The notes under the pieces were generated by a model that saw nothing but the letters and a program-made list of their open reading frames with translations, did no database searches and had not been told where the DNA came from. This document shows, piece after piece, positions 60,510 to 64,000 of a stretch of 64,000 bases of DNA (the first letter of the stretch is position 1; each line of letters starts with the position of its first letter). Source of the DNA: Hyphomicrobiales bacterium (GTDB lineage: Bacteria > Pseudomonadota > Alphaproteobacteria > Rhizobiales > Rhizobiaceae); NCBI GenBank assembly GCA_011087605.1, contig JAALLE010000004.1, positions 20,696 through 84,695 of the forward strand, written 5' to 3'. The position numbers and the translations under genes were made by a program.

Positions 60510-60977
60510 ATGGGTTTGAATATTCGACCGAAAACAACGGTCAAGCTGAAGGCTGAGGCAAATTGCCCTTCACATTCGCTGTCAGAAATTTCGGTCCGCG
60601 ATCTGGTTTTCACCATCGACGAGCCGATTGAGCGCGATGGCACCAATACCGGTCCCACACCCACCGACACTGCTGTGGCGGCACTTATCGGTTGCACCAA
60701 TGTGATTGGCCACAAATGTGCTGCCAGCCTTGGCATCAATATTGGCCATCTCAATATATCGGCAGTGTGCGATTTTGATCGCCGTGGTGTGACGCTTCAG
60801 GAAGAAGTCGACGTTCCGTTCAAGAAGGTCATTTTGAAAATCGAAACCGGCGAAACTGTTTCGCAATCCGACCTTGATCGACTATCTGCTGAGGTTGCAA
60901 AATTTTGTCCGCTGGCCAAACTGTTTCGGCAGGCAGGCACCGTGATTGACGAAGAATGGATATCAAAATCAAATTAA
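60510..60977 (+). CDS. OsmC family protein
   Basis: 155 residues with an OsmC/Ohr fold: TPTDTAVAALIGCTNVIGHKCAASLGINIGHLNISA (Cys in IGCTN) and VAKFCPLAKLFRQAG (second Cys). The two cysteines point to peroxidase or disulfide chemistry. ATG 60510 is preferred (AGGGAG upstream) to a TTG one codon earlier. Its end overlaps the longer frame of the TRAP binding-protein gene but not its true start. Confidence 0.82.
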   Translation: MGLNIRPKTTVKLKAEANCPSHSLSEISVRDLVFTIDEPIERDGTNTGPTPTDTAVAALIGCTNVIGHKCAASLGINIGHLNISAVCDFDRRGVTLQEEVDVPFKKVILKIETGETVSQSDLDRLSAEVAKFCPLAKLFRQAGTVIDEEWISKSN

Positions 60978-61021
60978 TCGGCCCCACCAGAAAAACAGGG
61001 ACCATAAACCGGGAGGAAAAT

Positions 61022-62125
61022 ATGTTAAAAAAGACTTTGCAAACAACGCGTAGGGGATTGCTGGTTGCCGCTGTTGCAGCCGGAACTTCGCTGTCGTTCA
61101 GCACGGCTCCAATCCAGGCCGCCGAAACCATAAACATGATCGCGATCGATGGTTATCCAGCGCGCGCCATGTGGGTCAAGGAGTTCTCCGGATTCTTCAT
61201 TCCCCGGGTCAACGAACTTCTCGCTGCAAAGGGAAATTATGAAATCAAATGGCAGGAAGCCTATGGTGGCACCATCGTCAAACCGCGTGGCGTGCTCGAA
61301 GGCATCAAGCTGGGTCTTGGCGACATCGGCATCGTCACCACGATTTTCCACAACTCCAAATTGCCAAGCCAGGGCATATCGGCAGTAACGCCATTCATCG
61401 CAGCTGATGCGCGGGTTGTTGCCAAGGCGGTTGATGAAATCGCCAAGGAATTCCCACAAATGGCCAAAGAGCTGGATGCGGAAAATCAGGTTTATCTGGC
61501 GACCGGCGTGGTGCTGGACACCTACCAGATGTTCTCCAAGACACCGATCAATTCGCTGGATGACCTGAAAGGCAAAAAAGTTGCCGGCGCCGGTTATAAC
61601 CTGCGTTATCTGGAAGGCATCGAAGGCGCTGCGGGCGTCCGCGGTGGTCTGCCGAACTTCTACAATATGCTGCAAACTGGCGTTGTTGATGCCGCCATGC
61701 TGTGGCCTGAAGCTGCCAAAACCTTCAAGATTGCTGAAGTCGCTCCTTATATGCTGAAAGCTGATCTTGGCGCGGTGAATTCAAAAACCGTTACCGTCAA
61801 CAAAGACGTATGGGGCAAATTGCCGGACGAAGTGAAAGGCATTTTGCAACAGGTAGCTGTGGAATATCGTGATCACGTTGCCGGCGTTGCGATGGACCGT
61901 GCAGTAGCATCGTTGGAAGCCTATAAAAAAGGTGGCGGCACCGTTGTTGAACTGTCAGCCGAAGCCCGTGCAACCTGGGCCAAGTCCATGCCAAATATCG
62001 CTATTGACTGGGCCAAAAAACTTGACGGTGCCGGTGCTCCCGGTTCTGACATGTTGAAGGCCTATACTGCCAAGTTGAAAGCTGCTGGTAAAACACCGGT
62101 ACGCGACTGGGCAAGCGAGCTTTAA
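61022..62125 (+). CDS. TRAP transporter substrate-binding protein
   Basis: 367 residues. Twin-Arg-like N-terminus (QTTRRGLLVAAVAAGTSLSFS) and cleavage near IQAAET, so exported to the periplasm. DctP features: IKWQEAYGGTIVKPRGVLEGIKLGLGDIGIV, LDDLKGKKVAGAGYNLRYLEGI, GLPNFYNMLQTGVVDAAM. In this setting it most likely binds malonate or a related small acid (as MatP in Sinorhizobium). ATG 61022 has GGGAGGAAA upstream; a longer frame from 60956 overlaps the OsmC gene. Confidence 0.9.
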   Translation: MLKKTLQTTRRGLLVAAVAAGTSLSFSTAPIQAAETINMIAIDGYPARAMWVKEFSGFFIPRVNELLAAKGNYEIKWQEAYGGTIVKPRGVLEGIKLGLGDIGIVTTIFHNSKLPSQGISAVTPFIAADARVVAKAVDEIAKEFPQMAKELDAENQVYLATGVVLDTYQMFSKTPINSLDDLKGKKVAGAGYNLRYLEGIEGAAGVRGGLPNFYNMLQTGVVDAAMLWPEAAKTFKIAEVAPYMLKADLGAVNSKTVTVNKDVWGKLPDEVKGILQQVAVEYRDHVAGVAMDRAVASLEAYKKGGGTVVELSAEARATWAKSMPNIAIDWAKKLDGAGAPGSDMLKAYTAKLKAAGKTPVRDWASEL

Positions 62126-62160
62126 GCTAACGAGCGCGATGGCGGTGGGGAAATAAATCG

Positions 62161-62781
62161 ATGTCCGATATTCTTCACCGCATCAACGGGCCGTTTATCT
62201 CCGTGGCGATCGTGTCAAACGCGGTCGGCACGGCAGTAATTTTTCTGCTGGTCGGCATTATGAATGTCGACATTATTGCCCGAGGGGTCTTTCACGCGCC
62301 GCTCCGTGGCGTTGTGGAAATCGTCATATTCTCTCTGGTGCTGATTGTATTTCTGCAATTGCCCGACGTGGTGCGCAGCAACCGATTGACAAGGTCTGAC
62401 GGTTTCCTGGTTTTCGCGGGGCAACGTCATCCGGGCTTTGCCAATGGTGCAGCACGAATGATCGATCTGCTGTCAGCGATATTCATGGCCCTGATCGCCT
62501 GGACGGTTTACCCGGAATTCGTGGACTCGATAGAGACCTGCCATTTTATTACGCCGCCCGAATTTGGCGCCCCGCCGACCGGTGACTTTTTTGCCGATCT
62601 GGCCACCGCCTTTGCCCGGTGCGAATATTTTGGCACGCCCGGAATTTTTACCGCCCCCTGGTGGCCGGCCAAACTGGCGATATTTTTCAGTGTCACTTTA
62701 TGTTCAATTATATTTCTGCTGAAAACGCTGATCGGTACCAGAAAGCCGGTTTTGGTTGACGAAAGTGAGAGCCCGGTATGA
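62161..62781 (+). CDS. TRAP transporter small permease
   Basis: 206 residues of DctQ type with four membrane helices: VAIVSNAVGTAVIFLLVGIMNVDIIARGVFHAPLRGVVEIVIFSLVLIVFLQLPDVV (helices 1-2 with the family's D-x-x-x-R motif), LLSAIFMALIAWTVYP (3) and KLAIFFSVTLCSIIFLLKTL (4). It has a longer than usual loop of about 50 residues between helices 3 and 4. Stop overlaps the large permease start by ATGA. Confidence 0.87.
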   Translation: MSDILHRINGPFISVAIVSNAVGTAVIFLLVGIMNVDIIARGVFHAPLRGVVEIVIFSLVLIVFLQLPDVVRSNRLTRSDGFLVFAGQRHPGFANGAARMIDLLSAIFMALIAWTVYPEFVDSIETCHFITPPEFGAPPTGDFFADLATAFARCEYFGTPGIFTAPWWPAKLAIFFSVTLCSIIFLLKTLIGTRKPVLVDESESPV

Positions 62782-64000
62782 GCCCCGTCGAAATCGGTGC
62801 AATGTCCGTGGCGGCCATCGTTGCCATGGTTTATCTCGGCGTCTACATCCCGGTGGCACTTGGGATGGTGTCTTTCGTATCCATCTGGATCATCAGCGGC
62901 AAATCCATTCTGGCGTTCAACTTCCTGAAGATCGCCGTCAGTGATGGTGTGACCGAATACCCGTTTGCGACAATCCCGTTGTTTACGGTGATGGGATTGC
63001 TTGTATCACGAGCCGGGCTGGGAACCGATATATACGCGGTGATGAACCGTGCCTTCAGGGCGCTGACTGGCGGCATTGGCATGGCGACGGTTGGTGCCAA
63101 TGCGGTATTTGCAGCAGTTACCGGATCATCGATTGCTTCCGCCTCGGTGTTCACCCGCATCGCGGTGCCGGAAATGCGCAAGCTGAACTACAGCAAACGC
63201 TTTGCCGTGGGAGTTGTTGCTGGATCTTCGGTTCTTGGCATGATTATCCCACCCAGCGCGATGCTGATCATTTATTCCTTCGTCTCTGAACAATCGGTAG
63301 GCGAGATGTTTCTGGCTGGCATTGTTCCCGGGCTTCTGCTCACCGCTGCCTATATCACCTGGATATATGTAGCCGGCAAACTGCAACCAAAATACCTTGG
63401 CACCAATATCGACCATGGGGTTGATGAACCCATGTCTGTCGCGGAAATCCTCGACAAAACTGTGCCCACTGTAGCCCTGACCCTGATCGTTTTGGGGGGC
63501 ATTTATACCGGGTGGCTGACGCCGGTTGAAGCGGGTGCAGCCGGTGCACTGGCAGCACTCCTCATAGCCGTTGTGCGGCGCAAAATCTCCTGGCGCGGAC
63601 TTTGGGATACGGCGATTGAAACGGGACATATCACGGCCTCAATTCTGTTCCTGATCACGATGGCGTCCCTGTATAGTCGAATGCTTGGATATGCAGGCCT
63701 CCCCAATCAGCTGAACGAAGTTTTGCAAAACTACAATCTCGGATTTGTAGAAGTGATGATTATCTACGTCGTCCTGATGCTGTTTCTCGGCACGCTGCTG
63801 GATACTGCCTCGATAATTCTGATTGTCGTGCCGCTGTTCATCACTCTTGTTGAGGGAATGGGCATGAGTCTGGTGTGGTTCGGTATTGTTACAGTGATCG
63901 GTGCCGAAATCGGGCTGCTGACGCCGCCGCTTGGAATATCCTGTTTTGTCGTAACTACCCAGCTACCCCAACCTGATGCTTTTATAGACGGCCCATCAGA
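62778..64000 (+). CDS. TRAP transporter large permease, cut by window edge
   Basis: 407 codons are seen; the gene runs off at 64000, probably with some 20-40 codons missing. DctM features: many membrane helices, FATIPLFTVMGLLVSRAG, AVFAAVTGSSIASASVFTRIAVPEM, GVVAGSSVLGMIIPPSAMLIIYSFV, TPVEAGAAGALAALL, LDTASIILIVVPLF and AEIGLLTPPLGI near the end. ATG 62778 overlaps the small permease stop. It completes the three-part transporter with the binding protein and small permease. Substrate malonate is inferred from the neighbours. Confidence 0.9.
   Translation, partial: MSPVEIGAMSVAAIVAMVYLGVYIPVALGMVSFVSIWIISGKSILAFNFLKIAVSDGVTEYPFATIPLFTVMGLLVSRAGLGTDIYAVMNRAFRALTGGIGMATVGANAVFAAVTGSSIASASVFTRIAVPEMRKLNYSKRFAVGVVAGSSVLGMIIPPSAMLIIYSFVSEQSVGEMFLAGIVPGLLLTAAYITWIYVAGKLQPKYLGTNIDHGVDEPMSVAEILDKTVPTVALTLIVLGGIYTGWLTPVEAGAAGALAALLIAVVRRKISWRGLWDTAIETGHITASILFLITMASLYSRMLGYAGLPNQLNEVLQNYNLGFVEVMIIYVVLMLFLGTLLDTASIILIVVPLFITLVEGMGMSLVWFGIVTVIGAEIGLLTPPLGISCFVVTTQLPQPDAFIDGPS

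Noticed and set aside
1..64000. CRISPR arrays, insertion sequences, prophage or integrative elements
   Set aside because: No regularly spaced repeats, transposase or integrase motifs, or tRNA-borne attachment repeats were seen.

Overview
The window is a chromosomal stretch from an aerobic alphaproteobacterium, most likely a marine or soil member of the Hyphomicrobiales (Rhizobiales). The markers are cell-cycle genes found mainly in alphaproteobacteria (ChpT, SciP/DUF1153, a DUF1134/EipA protein), a DUF4164-zapA-6S RNA-5-formyl-THF cyclo-ligase block, a fixNOPQ-fixGHIS type cbb3 oxidase locus with an FnrN regulator, an Lrp-type PutR beside putA, and tkt-gap-pgk-class I aldolase in one direction. 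No tRNA, rRNA, insertion sequence, CRISPR array or prophage was seen. All functional calls come from reading motifs; no database search was run.

Layout. 0-7.5 kb: two paralogous outer-membrane beta-barrel genes (the second behind two perfect CtrA-type boxes), a metallo-beta-lactamase-fold hydrolase, a rhodanese, chpT, an EipA-like periplasmic protein, a membrane-anchored coiled-coil protein, a small copper-type pair (DUF2946-like and PCuAC) and a methyltransferase. 7.5-12.4 kb: propionyl-CoA synthetase, a GDSL hydrolase, a family III CoA-transferase and a DUF1194 protein. 12.4-18.4 kb: central carbon genes tkt, gap, pgk and aldolase. 18.8-24.7 kb: DUF4164, zapA, 6S RNA, fthC-like, YmdB-like, HupE-like, DUF4198, PqiA-like, a lone Fis-type HTH and sciP. 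24.8-32.8 kb: an RTX-tailed animal-type haem peroxidase, a hydrolase-OsmC fusion, and a tightly coupled six-gene redox operon. 32.9-41.0 kb: efp, rlmB, putR/putA, a phosphoesterase, a P-loop kinase and a lyxose isomerase. 41.0-50.6 kb: ccoNOQPGHIS, a hemerythrin-like protein and fnrN. 50.8-56.3 kb: a DUF427 protein, a DUF427-adenylate cyclase fusion, a BaeSR-like two-component pair and a YHYH protein. 56.4-64 kb: malonate use (matA, matB, a nitroreductase of the malonic semialdehyde reductase type, OsmC, and a TRAP transporter running off the end).

The most notable points are: (1) the six-gene operon at 28.6-32.8 kb, joining a Rieske-glutamate synthase-like FMN/3Fe-4S protein to a ferric-reductase-like membrane protein with its own Rieske domain, a four-cysteine membrane protein and three small membrane proteins, with ATGA start/stop overlaps; (2) putA cut by an in-frame TGA where GGA would be expected, removing the conserved C-terminal motif, which is still intact in frame downstream; (3) DUF427 fused to a class III adenylate cyclase, next to a free DUF427 protein; and (4) several clear but unassigned operator-like repeats (gap, putA/putR, CoA-transferase/DUF1194, malonate cluster).
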